Below, in pieces: positions 28,880 through 37,885 of a stretch of DNA of 64,000 nt. This stretch comes from Paenarthrobacter aurescens. GTDB lineage: Bacteria > Actinomycetota > Actinomycetes > Actinomycetales > Micrococcaceae. Positions within the stretch are counted from its first letter, which is position 1. The number at the start of each line of letters is the position of its first letter. The DNA is taken from contig NZ_CP157456.1 of the NCBI RefSeq assembly GCF_041549525.1, positions 1,736,001 to 1,800,000 of the forward strand, written 5' to 3'. A program made the translations under genes and the position numbers. The notes under the pieces were generated by a model. It made no database searches. It was not told the origin of the DNA and saw nothing but the letters and a program-made list of their open reading frames with translations.

Positions 28880-28919
28880 CCGGTGGCGGTAGCGGAGGGG
28901 AAGCCGCAGCCGCCACCGG
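28880..28919. terminator. Hairpin after nrdR
   Basis: Perfect 10-bp arms CCGGTGGCGG (28880-28889) and CCGCCACCGG (28910-28919), loop 20 bases. No strong T run; lies between convergent nrdR and the SDR gene. Confidence 0.45.
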
Positions 28920-28938
28920 CACCAATAACGGTCCGGCG

Positions 28939-29718
28939 TTAGCGTCCGCCGGACACAGGGAGTACAGCCCCCGTAATGTACCCGGCGTCTTCGGACATCA
29001 GCCACATCACTGCCGCAGCTACCTCTTCGGGTTCAGCGCCGCGTCCCATGGGGATGGTGTGGTTCAACCGCTCCACCCGGTCCGGCATTCCGGCCGCTGC
29101 ATGGAGGCCGGTATTGGTGCTGCCTGGAGCTACGGCGTTGACCCGGATACCCTGCTTGGCCACTTCCGCTGCAAGACCTACCGTCAGGACGTCAACTGCG
29201 CCTTTGGTGGCCGCATAGTGCACCCACGTGCCGGGAGAGCCGGCTTTGGTGGCTGTGGAGGAGATATTGATAATGGATCCGCCGCCACCGCCGTTGTGCG
29301 TGGAGAGCCTCCGAACGGCTTCCTGGCACATGAAGATCATCCCGGATACGTTGACGTCAACAACTCTTTGCACCGTTTCGGCCGGTACGTCAACCAAGGT
29401 GCCGATCATGTTCCCGGTGATGGCGGCATTGTTGATGACCGCAGTCAACTCTCCCAAGCTGCCGGCCTGATCGAACAGATGCACGACGTCGGCAGGGCGG
29501 CTGACGTCCGCCTGAACGGCAAGTGCCCTGCCGCCCAGGCTGAGGATGTCCTCAACAACGTTTTTGGCGCCGACGCTGTCCTCGGAGTAGTTGACCACCA
29601 CTGAATGTCCGGCGCGCGCTGCAGCGTAGGCTGTTGCAGCGCCGATGCCCCGGCTGGCACCGGTGACGATTGCAACTCCGCGCCCGGCAGGCCGGACGGG
29701 AGTCAGCTTCTCTTCCAT
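28939..29718 (-). CDS. SDR-family NAD(P)-dependent oxidoreductase
   Basis: A 259-residue classical short-chain dehydrogenase/reductase. The cofactor motif GASRGIGAATAYAAARAG (T-G-x3-G-x-G) lies near residue 20, NNAA near 91, the catalytic Ser in ISSTATKAG (near 152) and Y-x3-K in YAATKGAVDVL (near 168). The C-terminal GYITGAVLPVSGGR is typical of the 3-oxoacyl-ACP reductase/glucose dehydrogenase branch. The substrate cannot be read from sequence. ATG at 29718, 7 bases downstream of the ppgK stop, so it is probably the last gene of a map-ppgK-SDR transcript. Confidence 0.88.
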   Translation of the reverse strand: MEEKLTPVRPAGRGVAIVTGASRGIGAATAYAAARAGHSVVVNYSEDSVGAKNVVEDILSLGGRALAVQADVSRPADVVHLFDQAGSLGELTAVINNAAITGNMIGTLVDVPAETVQRVVDVNVSGMIFMCQEAVRRLSTHNGGGGGSIINISSTATKAGSPGTWVHYAATKGAVDVLTVGLAAEVAKQGIRVNAVAPGSTNTGLHAAAGMPDRVERLNHTIPMGRGAEPEEVAAAVMWLMSEDAGYITGAVLPVSGGR

Positions 29719-29725
29719 CCAATCG

Positions 29726-30544
29726 CTACTTTGCGAGCTTGTGGTGCAACGCGACCTCCAGGGCGGCGCCCACGATTCCGGCGTCGTTCTTCAGCTTTGC
29801 GGTGACAATTTTGGTCCGCAGCTGGAGGTGCGGGAAGTATTCGTCGGAGCGCTTCGAGATGCCGCCCCCCACAATGAACAGTTCCGGGGAGAACAGGAAC
29901 TCCACGTGCTGGAGGTAGCGGTTGAGCAGGACTCCGTACTCGTCCCAGCTCAAGCCGTCGCGTTCGCGGGCAACAGCGGAGGCCTTGGTTTCGGCGTCGT
30001 GTCCGTCCACTTCCAGGTGGCCAAGCTCGGCGTTGGGGACCAGCTGTCCGTTGAAAATGAAGGCTGAACCGATTCCGGTGCCCAGGGTAATGACCAGAAC
30101 GGTGCCGTCCACACCTTCGCCGGCGCCATAGCGGGCCTCGGCAAGGCCGGCGGCATCGGCGTCGTTAATGACCTCAACAGGGCGACCAAGACGCTTGGTG
30201 AAAGCGGCGTCGATGTCGGTGCCAAGCCAGGTCTTGTCCACGTTTGCTGCGGAGTTGACTACGCCGTGCTGGATGATGCCGGGAAAGGTTACGCCCACCG
30301 GGGTGTCCGCTGCTGGAGCGTCGGGGCGGCTGGAGAGTTCTTCAACGATTTGGGCCACTACCTCCGCCACAGCCTCCGGGGTTGCCGGCTGGGGAGTGGG
30401 AACGCGGAAGCGGTCGCCTATCAGCTTGCCCTTCTTCAGGTCGACAATGCCGCCCTTGATGCCGGTGCCGCCGATGTCGATGCCGATCAACGGGGCGTTC
30501 TTGTGTGTCTTCTCATCCTTCTTGGACAATGCATTTCCGATCAT
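29726..30544 (-). CDS. ppgK: Polyphosphate glucokinase PpgK
   Basis: A 272-residue ROK-family kinase that phosphorylates glucose with polyphosphate or ATP, an actinobacterial enzyme of glycolytic entry. The phosphate loop [19 protein letters not shown] is near residue 20, followed by [14 protein letters not shown], the catalytic Asp in [14 protein letters not shown] (near 127) and LGTGIGSAF. The typical ROK Cys zinc motif is absent, as in PpgK. The start is taken as ATG 30544, but no good ribosome binding site precedes it; a TTG at 30529 with GGA upstream would give the family-like N-terminus [12 protein letters not shown]. Longer readings to 30718 overlap map. Confidence 0.92.
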   Translation of the reverse strand: MIGNALSKKDEKTHKNAPLIGIDIGGTGIKGGIVDLKKGKLIGDRFRVPTPQPATPEAVAEVVAQIVEELSSRPDAPAADTPVGVTFPGIIQHGVVNSAANVDKTWLGTDIDAAFTKRLGRPVEVINDADAAGLAEARYGAGEGVDGTVLVITLGTGIGSAFIFNGQLVPNAELGHLEVDGHDAETKASAVARERDGLSWDEYGVLLNRYLQHVEFLFSPELFIVGGGISKRSDEYFPHLQLRTKIVTAKLKNDAGIVGAALEVALHHKLAK

Positions 30545-30600
30545 GGCAGGAGGGGATGGGCATGGCGCAGCCGCCCGGGCTGCGTGAACCTTCCGGGAGC

Positions 30601-31479
30601 TCAGGGAAGGGTAAGGATTTCCGCGCCGGTCTCGGTGACCAGCAGGGTGTGTTCGAATTGGGCCGTGCGCTTGTGGTCTTTGGTGACAACAGTCCAGTCG
30701 TCGCCCCACATTTCCCATTCGATGGTGCCAAGGGTCAGCATGGGTTCGATGGTGAACACCATGCCTGCCTCGATCACTGTGTTGTACGCCGGGGCTGCGT
30801 CGTAATGCGGAATGATGAGGCCCGTGTGGAAGGCCTCACCTACGCCGTGGCCGGTGAAATCCCTGACTACGCCATAGCCGAAGCGTTTGGCGTAGGACTG
30901 GATTGCCCGGCCGATTACGTTGATTTCGCGGCCAGGAGCCACGGCCTTGATGGCCCGGTTGAGCGACTCCTGCGTACGCTCAACCAGCAGACGGGATTCT
31001 TCATCCACGTCGCCAACCAGGAAAGTGTAATTGGTATCCCCGTGTACCCCATTGATGAAAGCTGTGATGTCAATGTTCAGGATGTCCCCGTCCTGAACCA
31101 CGGTGGAGTCCGGGATTCCGTGGCATATCACCTCGTTGAGGGAAGAACACAGTGACTTGGGGAACCCGCGGTAACCGAGGGTGGAGGGGTAGGCGTGGTG
31201 GTCCAAAAGGAACTCGTGCCCCACTTTGTCCAGGTGGTCCGTGGTGACGCCGGGCTGGATGTGCTTGCCTACCTCGACAATCGCTTGTGCAGCGATTTTC
31301 CCGGCAACCCGGATCTTTTCGATGGTCTCCGGAGACTTTACTTCGGAGCCGGTGAACTTGGCGGGTGCCTTCTTGCCGACGTACTCCGGCCTGGGAATCG
31401 ACGCCGGTACGGGACGTTCAGGGCTGATGGTTCCCGGGGTGAGGGCGCCGATGGGTGCAGTCGAAGCAAGAGAAGGCAT
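30601..31479 (-). CDS. map: Methionine aminopeptidase, type I
   Basis: A 292-residue metalloprotease that removes the initiator methionine from new proteins. The pita-bread fold is complete: [23 protein letters not shown] (metal Asp) near residue 118, [14 protein letters not shown] (His) near 200, and the C-terminal FTIEPML and [15 protein letters not shown] segments with metal Glu residues. A 45-residue N-terminal extension ([18 protein letters not shown]) matches the actinobacterial subclass with a linker and SH3-like binding motif. The ATG at 31479 is preferred: TATGAT lies 6 bases upstream and no Shine-Dalgarno is present, suggesting a leaderless message. Confidence 0.95.
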   Translation of the reverse strand: MPSLASTAPIGALTPGTISPERPVPASIPRPEYVGKKAPAKFTGSEVKSPETIEKIRVAGKIAAQAIVEVGKHIQPGVTTDHLDKVGHEFLLDHHAYPSTLGYRGFPKSLCSSLNEVICHGIPDSTVVQDGDILNIDITAFINGVHGDTNYTFLVGDVDEESRLLVERTQESLNRAIKAVAPGREINVIGRAIQSYAKRFGYGVVRDFTGHGVGEAFHTGLIIPHYDAAPAYNTVIEAGMVFTIEPMLTLGTIEWEMWGDDWTVVTKDHKRTAQFEHTLLVTETGAEILTLP

Positions 31480-31485
31480 AGATTG

Positions 31486-31491
31486 ATCATA
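31486..31491 (-). promoter_or_regulatory. Candidate -10 of leaderless map promoter
   Basis: TATGAT on the minus strand, six bases before the ATG at 31479. No convincing -35 was found. Confidence 0.35.
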
Positions 31492-31587
31492 TAAGGCACA
31501 CAAGAGACGTAAGTAACAAAGTGTGGCCGGGTTCCTGTGACCCCGCCAACGTTACGCGTCCAGAGGCCACGCGATAGAGGAGGAGAT

Positions 31588-31752
31588 GTGACGGAGTACT
31601 GGTACAACGTCAAAACGCACGAGATCGAAGAGGACGCCATGTCCGATTGGTCCCAGCTGATTGGTCCCTACAAAACCAGGGAAGAAGCAGAGCACGCCTT
31701 GGAAAAGGTCAAGGCGCGCAATGACGCCTGGGACGCCCAGGACGAGGACTAG
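31588..31752 (+). CDS. Short SPOR-like domain protein
   Basis: A 54-residue acidic protein beginning [15 protein letters not shown], with [24 protein letters not shown] in its second half. The G-P-Y-x-T-x-x-E-A-x-x-A-L pattern is that of SPOR-type repeats, which bind peptidoglycan in larger proteins; there is no signal peptide, so it is probably cytoplasmic and its role is unknown. The GTG start at 31588 is strongly supported by GAGGAGGAG at 31577-31585. Its TAG stop shares the palindrome CTAG (31749-31752) with the stop of the convergent panB. Confidence 0.8.
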   Translation: MTEYWYNVKTHEIEEDAMSDWSQLIGPYKTREEAEHALEKVKARNDAWDAQDED

Positions 31753-32654
31753 AAGGAGTGCTCCGGTCCGGGGAACTGCCCGGAGCGGACATCCTCCCCG
31801 TAGGCGGCGGCGGCATCGCTCAAGGTGGTGCGAAGATCGGCGTATTGCTTGACGAATTTGGCCATTTTGCCGCCCCGCAAACCTGCCATGTCCTGCCACA
31901 CAAGTACCTGCCCGGTGGTGCTCTTGCCGGCGCCGATACCCACAGTTGGTACCCGCAGGGCCGCATCCACAGCGGCGGCGGTCTCAGCAGGAACCATTTC
32001 CATGAGGACACTGAAGGCGCCGGCGTCCTGTAGCGCGAGGGCGTCCTCGATGAGCCGCTGGGCGTCATCGCCACGGCCTTGAACACGGTAACCGCCAAGG
32101 GAGTGTTCGCTTTGCGGGGTGAATCCGATGTGGGCCATGACGGGTATGCCTGCCTGGACCATGGCTTTGACGGTGTCGGCGTAGTAGGCGGTTCCCTCGA
32201 TTTTGACCGCGTGTGCCAGGCCTTCCTTCAGGAAGCGGACACCTGTGGCCACTGCCTGTCCGGGGGACACTTCGTAACTGCCGAAAGGCAGGTCAGCCAC
32301 TACCAAAGCCCTCTTGGCCGCACGGCTCACTGCCCGCGTCAGGGGCAGAAGCTCCTCCACGGTGACCGGAAGGCTCGTTTCGTTGCCGAAGACGTTGTTC
32401 GAAGCCGAATCGCCCACCAGGAGGACTTCGATTCCGGCCTGGTCAAAGATCTCGGCCGTGTACTGCTCATACGCCGTCAACATGGCGAAGTGCTCGCCAT
32501 TGTCCTTGGCCTGCTGCAGGTGGTGGATACGGACCCGGCTGATAGGCTTCCTGCCGGCCGCGGGGGGAACGGCGGCGGCGCCGGCCGGGCCCGTGCCGTA
32601 GGGTGCGGGAACTTCGGCGGGCGTGGTGGACTCAGGAAGGTTGCTTGGGGCCAT
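31749..32654 (-). CDS. panB: 3-Methyl-2-oxobutanoate hydroxymethyltransferase PanB
   Basis: A 301-residue TIM-barrel enzyme that makes ketopantoate, the first committed step of pantothenate and coenzyme A synthesis. After a 35-residue Pro/Ala-rich N-terminal extension the core begins [44 protein letters not shown] (Mg-binding Asp) is near residue 80, VKIEGT near 155, and the C-terminal [21 protein letters not shown] near 230. No panC/panD is adjacent. ATG at 32654; a TAGGCT element lies 6 bases upstream and no Shine-Dalgarno is seen. Confidence 0.94.
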   Translation of the reverse strand: MAPSNLPESTTPAEVPAPYGTGPAGAAAVPPAAGRKPISRVRIHHLQQAKDNGEHFAMLTAYEQYTAEIFDQAGIEVLLVGDSASNNVFGNETSLPVTVEELLPLTRAVSRAAKRALVVADLPFGSYEVSPGQAVATGVRFLKEGLAHAVKIEGTAYYADTVKAMVQAGIPVMAHIGFTPQSEHSLGGYRVQGRGDDAQRLIEDALALQDAGAFSVLMEMVPAETAAAVDAALRVPTVGIGAGKSTTGQVLVWQDMAGLRGGKMAKFVKQYADLRTTLSDAAAAYGEDVRSGQFPGPEHSF

Positions 32655-32660
32655 GGATAG

Positions 32661-32666
32661 AGCCTA
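32661..32666 (-). promoter_or_regulatory. Candidate -10 of leaderless panB promoter
   Basis: TAGGCT on the minus strand, six bases before the ATG at 32654. -35 not convincing. Confidence 0.35.
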
Positions 32667-32844
32667 AGCGGTGCCGACGACGGCTGCCACCAGTGTGCCC
32701 GGCGTCACCTTATGTAAACGCTGTGTTACGCGCAGCTACTGCTGCGGCATTAGCACGGAACTCTTAGTAGAGTGAAGGCTGAGCTGCCGTGGCTTCTCTC
32801 CAATGAAACCAGCGGCATGGACACTGAATCGGAAAAGAGGCCCT

Positions 32845-34185
32845 ATGGACCGCCAGCAAGAGTTCGTTCTGCGGACAATCGAAGAGCGTGACGTGCGCTT
32901 CGTACGCTTGTGGTTCACCGACGTCGTGGGTTCCCTTAAATCGGTGGCGCTTGCGCCGGCCGAAGTTGAGGGTGCCTTTGAAGAAGGCCTTGGCTTTGAC
33001 GGTTCCGCCATTGAAGGCCTGGCCCGCGTGTTCGAGTCGGACATGCTCGCGCAGCCGGACCCGTCCACGTTCCAGATCCTGCCGTGGCGTGGCGAGACAG
33101 AGCAGACGTCGCGAATGTTCTGCGATGTCCTCACTCCCGACGGTGAGCCATCTGCCGCGGACCCCCGCAACGTCCTCAAGCGGACCCTTGCGAAGGCCGC
33201 TGACATGGGCTTTACCTGCTACACCCACCCTGAGATTGAGTTCTATCTGTTGAAGTCCAAGGACCTCGGTCCTGACGGCGCTCCTGAGCCCGTGGATGAG
33301 GGCGGCTACTTTGACCACGTACCAGGTGGTGTAGCGCAGGACTTCCGCCGTACAGCGGTCACCATGCTCGAATCCGTCGGCATCTCGGTGGAGTTCAGCC
33401 ACCACGAGGCCGGCCCGGGCCAGAACGAGATCGACCTCCGTTATGCGGATGCGCTTCAGACCGCGGATAACATCATGACGTTCCGGACGGTCATCAAGGA
33501 AGTGGCCCTTCAGCAGGGTACGTACGCCACCTTCATGCCCAAGCCGTTCACGGACCACCCCGGTTCAGGCATGCACACCCATTTCTCGCTCTTCGAAGGC
33601 GACACCAATGCGTTCTTCGAAGCCGGTGCCGAGTTCCAGCTGTCCAAGACGGCTCGCCAGTTCATTGCCGGAATCCTCAAGCATGCTCCTGAATTCACGG
33701 CCGTCACCAATCAGTTCGTCAATTCCTACAAGCGCCTCTGGGGCGGCGGAGAGGCCCCCAGCTACCTGAGCTGGGGCCACAACAACCGCTCGGCATTGGT
33801 TCGTGTACCGCTATACAAGCCGGGCAAGGGCCAGTCGGCACGCATTGAGTACCGTGGCATCGACAGCGCCACCAACCCCTACTTGGCTTACGCCGTACTG
33901 CTGGGTGCCGGTTTGAAGGGCATTGAGGAAGGTTATGAACTTCCCGCCGCAGCCGAAGACGATGTTTGGTCGTTGACCACCGCCGAGCGCAGGGCCATGG
34001 GGCATGCCCCGCTGCCGGCCAGCCTCCACGATGCCATCCGGGCCATGGAGGAATCCGAGCTGGTGGCCGAAATCCTGGGGGAACAGGTATTCGAACACTT
34101 CCTGCGCAACAAGCGTGCAGAATGGCAGGACTACCGCCTCCAAGTCACCCCGTACGAGTTGCAGCGCAACCTCGGCATTCTTTAG
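32845..34185 (+). CDS. glnA2: Glutamine synthetase-like protein GlnA2
   Basis: A 446-residue type I glutamine synthetase fold protein of the GlnA2 branch. The beta-grasp domain (WFTDVVGSLKSV near 27) and catalytic domain motifs DGSAIEGL, MPKPFTDHPGSGMHTHFSLF and NRSALVRVP, and RIEYRGIDSATNPYLAYAV are present. The adenylylation loop, K-D-L-Y-E-L-P in GlnA1, reads D-D-V-W375-S-L-T here, so the regulatory Tyr is lacking. In Streptomyces, GlnA2 is reported as a gamma-glutamylpolyamine synthetase, so glutamine synthesis may not be its main role. ATG at 32845 with AAGAGG upstream. Nine bases before glnE, probably co-transcribed. Confidence 0.9.
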   Translation: MDRQQEFVLRTIEERDVRFVRLWFTDVVGSLKSVALAPAEVEGAFEEGLGFDGSAIEGLARVFESDMLAQPDPSTFQILPWRGETEQTSRMFCDVLTPDGEPSAADPRNVLKRTLAKAADMGFTCYTHPEIEFYLLKSKDLGPDGAPEPVDEGGYFDHVPGGVAQDFRRTAVTMLESVGISVEFSHHEAGPGQNEIDLRYADALQTADNIMTFRTVIKEVALQQGTYATFMPKPFTDHPGSGMHTHFSLFEGDTNAFFEAGAEFQLSKTARQFIAGILKHAPEFTAVTNQFVNSYKRLWGGGEAPSYLSWGHNNRSALVRVPLYKPGKGQSARIEYRGIDSATNPYLAYAVLLGAGLKGIEEGYELPAAAEDDVWSLTTAERRAMGHAPLPASLHDAIRAMEESELVAEILGEQVFEHFLRNKRAEWQDYRLQVTPYELQRNLGIL

Positions 34186-34194
34186 GCCGGGGCA

Positions 34195-37100
34195 ATGAGC
34201 CTTGCGCGTCGGCTCATCTCAGCCGGATTCAGTGACCTTGAAAAAGGCGAACGGTTCCTGTCCGCTCCGGAACTTGAGGGGATAGACGAGGACGCCCTCT
34301 TCGCCGGGCTTTCCCTGTCCGCGAGCCCGGATACTGCGCTCCAGTCACTGGTCCGGCTGATTGAAAAGAACCCCGGCCTGAAAAAGCTGGCCGCCGCTGA
34401 TCCGGACACCAGCGAGCCCATGTATCGGCTCCTTGGTGCCTCGGAGGCGCTGGGGGAATTCCTCATGCGGCGGCCCGAGCATCTGGATGTGTTCAATGTC
34501 CGGGTCAGCCCCGAGCCTGTGCAGGCCTCCAGCGAGGACTTGCGGGCAGGGCTGCTGCGCTCCGTCAAAGCCGAGCCCGGTGCCCAGCGGCCCGTGGCCG
34601 GAATGACCGGCCAGCCTGCCTATGCAGCCCTGCGAAGCGCGTATCGCCGCGGCCTGACCGAACTGGCCATCAAAGATATCTGCGCCGCATCACCAACAGA
34701 TTTCATGCCCGCGGTCGGGGCGGAACTGGCCGATCTCGCCGGTGCTGCCATTGAGGCTGCGCTGGCGGTGTCCCGGGCCGAAGCTGCTGCCCAGTTCGAC
34801 GAAGCCGAGATCGCCGACGTCGGGCTTGCCGTTATCGGGATGGGCAAATGCGGCGCCCGGGAGCTGAACTACATCTCCGACGTCGACGTCATCTATGTCA
34901 TCGAAGCCACGGAAGTGGACGATGCCCGCGCGTCAACCATTGGCACAGCGCTTGCCTCCGGGATATCCAGGGCCATCTCTTCCTCGGCTCCGGAACCGGG
35001 GCTGTGGGAAGTGGACGCCAATCTGCGCCCGGAGGGAAAGTCCGGCCCGCTGGTTCGCACGCTACCCTCGCACCTGAGCTACTACGCCCGGTGGGCCGAA
35101 AGCTGGGAGTTCCAGGCTCTGCTGAAGGCACGGACCATTGCCGGGGACCGGGACTTGGGTCAGCGCTATGAGAAGGCCGTGGAGCCACTTGTCTGGGCAT
35201 CGGCTGGACGTGAGGGCTTTGTGGAGTCCGTCCAGGCCATGCGGCGCAGGGTGACGGACTACATTCCGGCCGCTGAAGAACAGCGTCAGATCAAGCTGGG
35301 GCGTGGCGGCCTCCGCGATGTTGAGTTCACGGTTCAGTTGCTGCAACTGGTGCACGGAAAATCCGACGAGTCACTGCGACGCAAGGACACCACATCGGCC
35401 ATCGCTGCCCTCTCTGCCGGGGGATACATCGGCCGTACTGACGCCGCTGCCTTTGACAACGCGTACCGCTACCTGCGCTTGCTGGAGCACAGAATCCAGC
35501 TGTTCCAGCTGCGCCGGACCCACCTCATGCCTGTTGCTGAGGACGCACAGCGTTTCCTTGCCAAGGCTGTCCTTGGACCCTTCGCTTTGGAGCGGCCACA
35601 CCCTGACCAGCTGATGGCAACCTGGCAAAAAACCAAGAAGGCCGTCCGCGAACTCCACGAGCGCATCTTCTACCGTCCGCTGCTCAATACCGCAGCGAAG
35701 CTCAGCAGCGAGGACGCGAAGCTCAGCCCGGAGGCTGCCCAGGGACGTCTGGCCGCACTGGGCTATGTGGATCCACAAGGTGCCATGCGGCACATCGAAG
35801 CACTCACTGCCGGCGTCAGCAGGCGCGCTGCATTGCAGAGGCAGCTCCTGCCGATCCTGCTGGGCTGGCTCGCGGAGGGCGTTGACCCCGACGCCGGGCT
35901 GCTCGCCTTCCGCAGGGTCAGCGAAGCCCTGGGGACCACGCACTGGTACTTGGGGCTGCTCCGGGATTCCCAGGCTGCAGCTGAGCGGCTCTGCCAAGTA
36001 CTTGCCAATTCCCGGCTGATTTCGGATTTGTTGGAAGTCTCTCCTGAGTCCGTTGCCTGGTTGGGCAGCGACAAGGAACTCGCACCCATTCCTTTTGAAG
36101 CCCAATGGCAGGAAATCCAGTCCAAACTTTCCCGGCATGCGGATCCGGAGAGTGCCATGCGGCTGATCCGGCTGATTCGACGCAGGGAGATCCTCCGAAC
36201 CGCGATCGCCGATAGCGCTGGACTGCTGGATCAGGATGCCGTGGGTTTGGCCTTGTCTGAAACGGATCGGGCTGCGGTTCTGGGGGCATTGCACGTAGCG
36301 GAGTCGGTGGTGGCGGCGTCGGGTCCGCTGAAAACCGATGTCCTGGTGGTGGCGATGGGGCGTCAAGGTGGCCGGGAGATCGGCTACGGCTCGGACGCTG
36401 ATGTCATCTACGTACACCGCGCCCGTCCCGGCTTCACCGATGCCGAGGCGCAGGAACAGGCCAGCACCATAGTGGCCAGGATTTCCAGTTTCCTCACCCA
36501 GCCGCTCAAGCCTGCCATCATGGCCGAGCGGGTGCTCATGGTGGACGCCGACCTCCGTCCGGAAGGGAAGAACGGCGCTATGGTGCGGTCCTTGGAGTCC
36601 TACGCGGAGTACTACCGGCGCTGGTCCCTCATCTGGGAGGCGCAGGCTCTACTGCGTGCCCGTCCGATGGCGGGCTCGGATGAACTGGCCGCCGACTTTG
36701 TCTCTCTCATTGATCCCATCCGGTACCCGGAGCACCTGGCGGAGAGCGATGTCCGGGAGATCCGCCGCGTCAAGGCCAGGGTGGAGTCGGAGCGGCTGCC
36801 TCGTGGCGCTGATCCTGCCCGGCACGTCAAGCTCGGCCGCGGCGGCCTGAGCGATGTTGAATGGCTGGTTCAGCTGATTCAACTCCAGCACGCCGGAGAA
36901 GACCCGGAATTGCGGACATCCTCAACCCTTGATGCACTGGCCGCTGCGGAAAAGCTCGAATACATCTCCTCGGACGACGCCTCGCTCCTGCGTGAAGCAT
37001 GGCGACTGGCCAGCCGGATCCGCTCCGCGAACGTCATCGTGACGGGACGGGCCTCGGACCTTCTGCCGTCGTCACGGAAAGACCTTGAAGCAGTGGCGCG

Positions 37101-37206
37101 GTGGTGCGGATACCAGCCTGGAAACGCGGGTCATTTCGAAGAGGACTACTTGCGGCTGAGCCGCCGGGCGCGGGGCGTTTTCGAGAAAGAGTTTTACGGC
37201 CACTGA
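34195..37206 (+). CDS. glnE: Bifunctional glutamine synthetase adenylyltransferase/adenylyl-removing enzyme GlnE
   Basis: A 1003-residue cytoplasmic enzyme that adds AMP to and removes AMP from the regulatory Tyr of glutamine synthetase. It has two nucleotidyltransferase domains. The N-terminal one carries GMGKCGARELNYISDVDVIYV (near 218), the C-terminal one AMGRQGGREIGYGSDADVIYVH (near 717); both keep the G...D-x-D catalytic pattern. A helical linker lies between, and KLGRGGLRDVEF and KLGRGGLSDVEWLVQ repeat after each. ATG at 34195, 9 bases after glnA2. GlnA1 (38620-40044), which keeps the Tyr, is the likely substrate. Confidence 0.95.
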   Translation: MSLARRLISAGFSDLEKGERFLSAPELEGIDEDALFAGLSLSASPDTALQSLVRLIEKNPGLKKLAAADPDTSEPMYRLLGASEALGEFLMRRPEHLDVFNVRVSPEPVQASSEDLRAGLLRSVKAEPGAQRPVAGMTGQPAYAALRSAYRRGLTELAIKDICAASPTDFMPAVGAELADLAGAAIEAALAVSRAEAAAQFDEAEIADVGLAVIGMGKCGARELNYISDVDVIYVIEATEVDDARASTIGTALASGISRAISSSAPEPGLWEVDANLRPEGKSGPLVRTLPSHLSYYARWAESWEFQALLKARTIAGDRDLGQRYEKAVEPLVWASAGREGFVESVQAMRRRVTDYIPAAEEQRQIKLGRGGLRDVEFTVQLLQLVHGKSDESLRRKDTTSAIAALSAGGYIGRTDAAAFDNAYRYLRLLEHRIQLFQLRRTHLMPVAEDAQRFLAKAVLGPFALERPHPDQLMATWQKTKKAVRELHERIFYRPLLNTAAKLSSEDAKLSPEAAQGRLAALGYVDPQGAMRHIEALTAGVSRRAALQRQLLPILLGWLAEGVDPDAGLLAFRRVSEALGTTHWYLGLLRDSQAAAERLCQVLANSRLISDLLEVSPESVAWLGSDKELAPIPFEAQWQEIQSKLSRHADPESAMRLIRLIRRREILRTAIADSAGLLDQDAVGLALSETDRAAVLGALHVAESVVAASGPLKTDVLVVAMGRQGGREIGYGSDADVIYVHRARPGFTDAEAQEQASTIVARISSFLTQPLKPAIMAERVLMVDADLRPEGKNGAMVRSLESYAEYYRRWSLIWEAQALLRARPMAGSDELAADFVSLIDPIRYPEHLAESDVREIRRVKARVESERLPRGADPARHVKLGRGGLSDVEWLVQLIQLQHAGEDPELRTSSTLDALAAAEKLEYISSDDASLLREAWRLASRIRSANVIVTGRASDLLPSSRKDLEAVARWCGYQPGNAGHFEEDYLRLSRRARGVFEKEFYGH

Positions 37207-37225
37207 AGGATGAGACATCCAGCCA

Positions 37226-37795
37226 ATGCGTGATGCTGAATCAGAAGAAGAATTTTCCATCCACGGTGATGCTCCGGACCAAGGTGATGTTTGGCTGATT
37301 CCCCTCAAAATGCTCGACGACGACGCCCGGGCCATCCAGCTCGGCGCGGTTGCGGAGTTGGCCGTGGAAGCACAGCAACGGGACTTTGTGGGGGACCCAC
37401 TGCGAATGATGCTGATTTCCCTGGAAGAAGAATCCCGCTTCCCGTACGTCATTGAGTCCGGGGGAGCAGCAGTGGGCGTGCTGACCCTCCAAACCGGGGC
37501 TGCAACCCTCGCGGGCTGGCCTGATGACGTCTCGGTGTGGTTGCTGCGCGGGTTCCTCATCGACTCAAAGAGCCAGGGGCGCGGTCTGGGTACCTTGGCC
37601 GCGCGGGCCGCGGTGGAGGAAGCCCGCAGGCTGACCGTCCGGCTGGGTGGCGGCCAGGCCGGCGTCGTGCTTTCAGCCAATGAGCGCAATCCTGCAGCTT
37701 TGTCCGCATACTCGAAGGCAGGTTTTGTGGACTCCGGACGTTATATGGGCGGTAGTGCCGGACCGCAGCGGACTATGTACAAGGCCTTCGGGTGA
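37226..37795 (+). CDS. GNAT-family N-acetyltransferase
   Basis: A 189-residue protein with a GNAT fold. The acetyl-CoA loop is visible as IDSKSQGRGLGTLAARAAVEEA (R/Q-x-x-G-x-G/A near residue 118), followed by the C-terminal ERNPAALSAYSKAGFVDSGRYMGG. The first 40 residues are acidic and unconserved. The substrate is unknown. ATG at 37226; upstream GAAGGATGAG is far (about 14 bases), so the start is not certain. It lies 19 bases after glnE and may be its last co-transcribed gene. Confidence 0.8.
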   Translation: MRDAESEEEFSIHGDAPDQGDVWLIPLKMLDDDARAIQLGAVAELAVEAQQRDFVGDPLRMMLISLEEESRFPYVIESGGAAVGVLTLQTGAATLAGWPDDVSVWLLRGFLIDSKSQGRGLGTLAARAAVEEARRLTVRLGGGQAGVVLSANERNPAALSAYSKAGFVDSGRYMGGSAGPQRTMYKAFG

Positions 37796-37837
37796 TGTTT
37801 GCGGCCGGTGCGATGGGCCGCGTGACCGCCAGCCCGG

Positions 37838-37883
37838 CGTCAACCATTGTTGACGTCAAGCAGCTCGTCAACTAGGGTTGACG
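37838..37883. promoter_or_regulatory. Two inverted-repeat operators CGTCAAC-N4-GTTGACG
   Basis: Copy 1 at 37838-37855 (spacer CATT) overlaps the -35 TTGACG; copy 2 at 37866-37883 (spacer TAGG) overlaps the -10 TAGGGT. Both have perfect 7-bp arms and start 28 bp apart. Such placement on a promoter implies repression, most simply by the HTH protein just downstream. The binding protein is inferred. Confidence 0.75.
37850..37878 (+). promoter_or_regulatory. Promoter of the 37886 HTH gene
   Basis: -35 TTGACG (37850-37855), 17-bp spacer, -10 TAGGGT (37873-37878), then seven bases to the ATG at 37886. A transcript starting near +7 would be leaderless. Both hexamers lie within inverted repeats. Confidence 0.65.
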
Positions 37884-37885
37884 GC

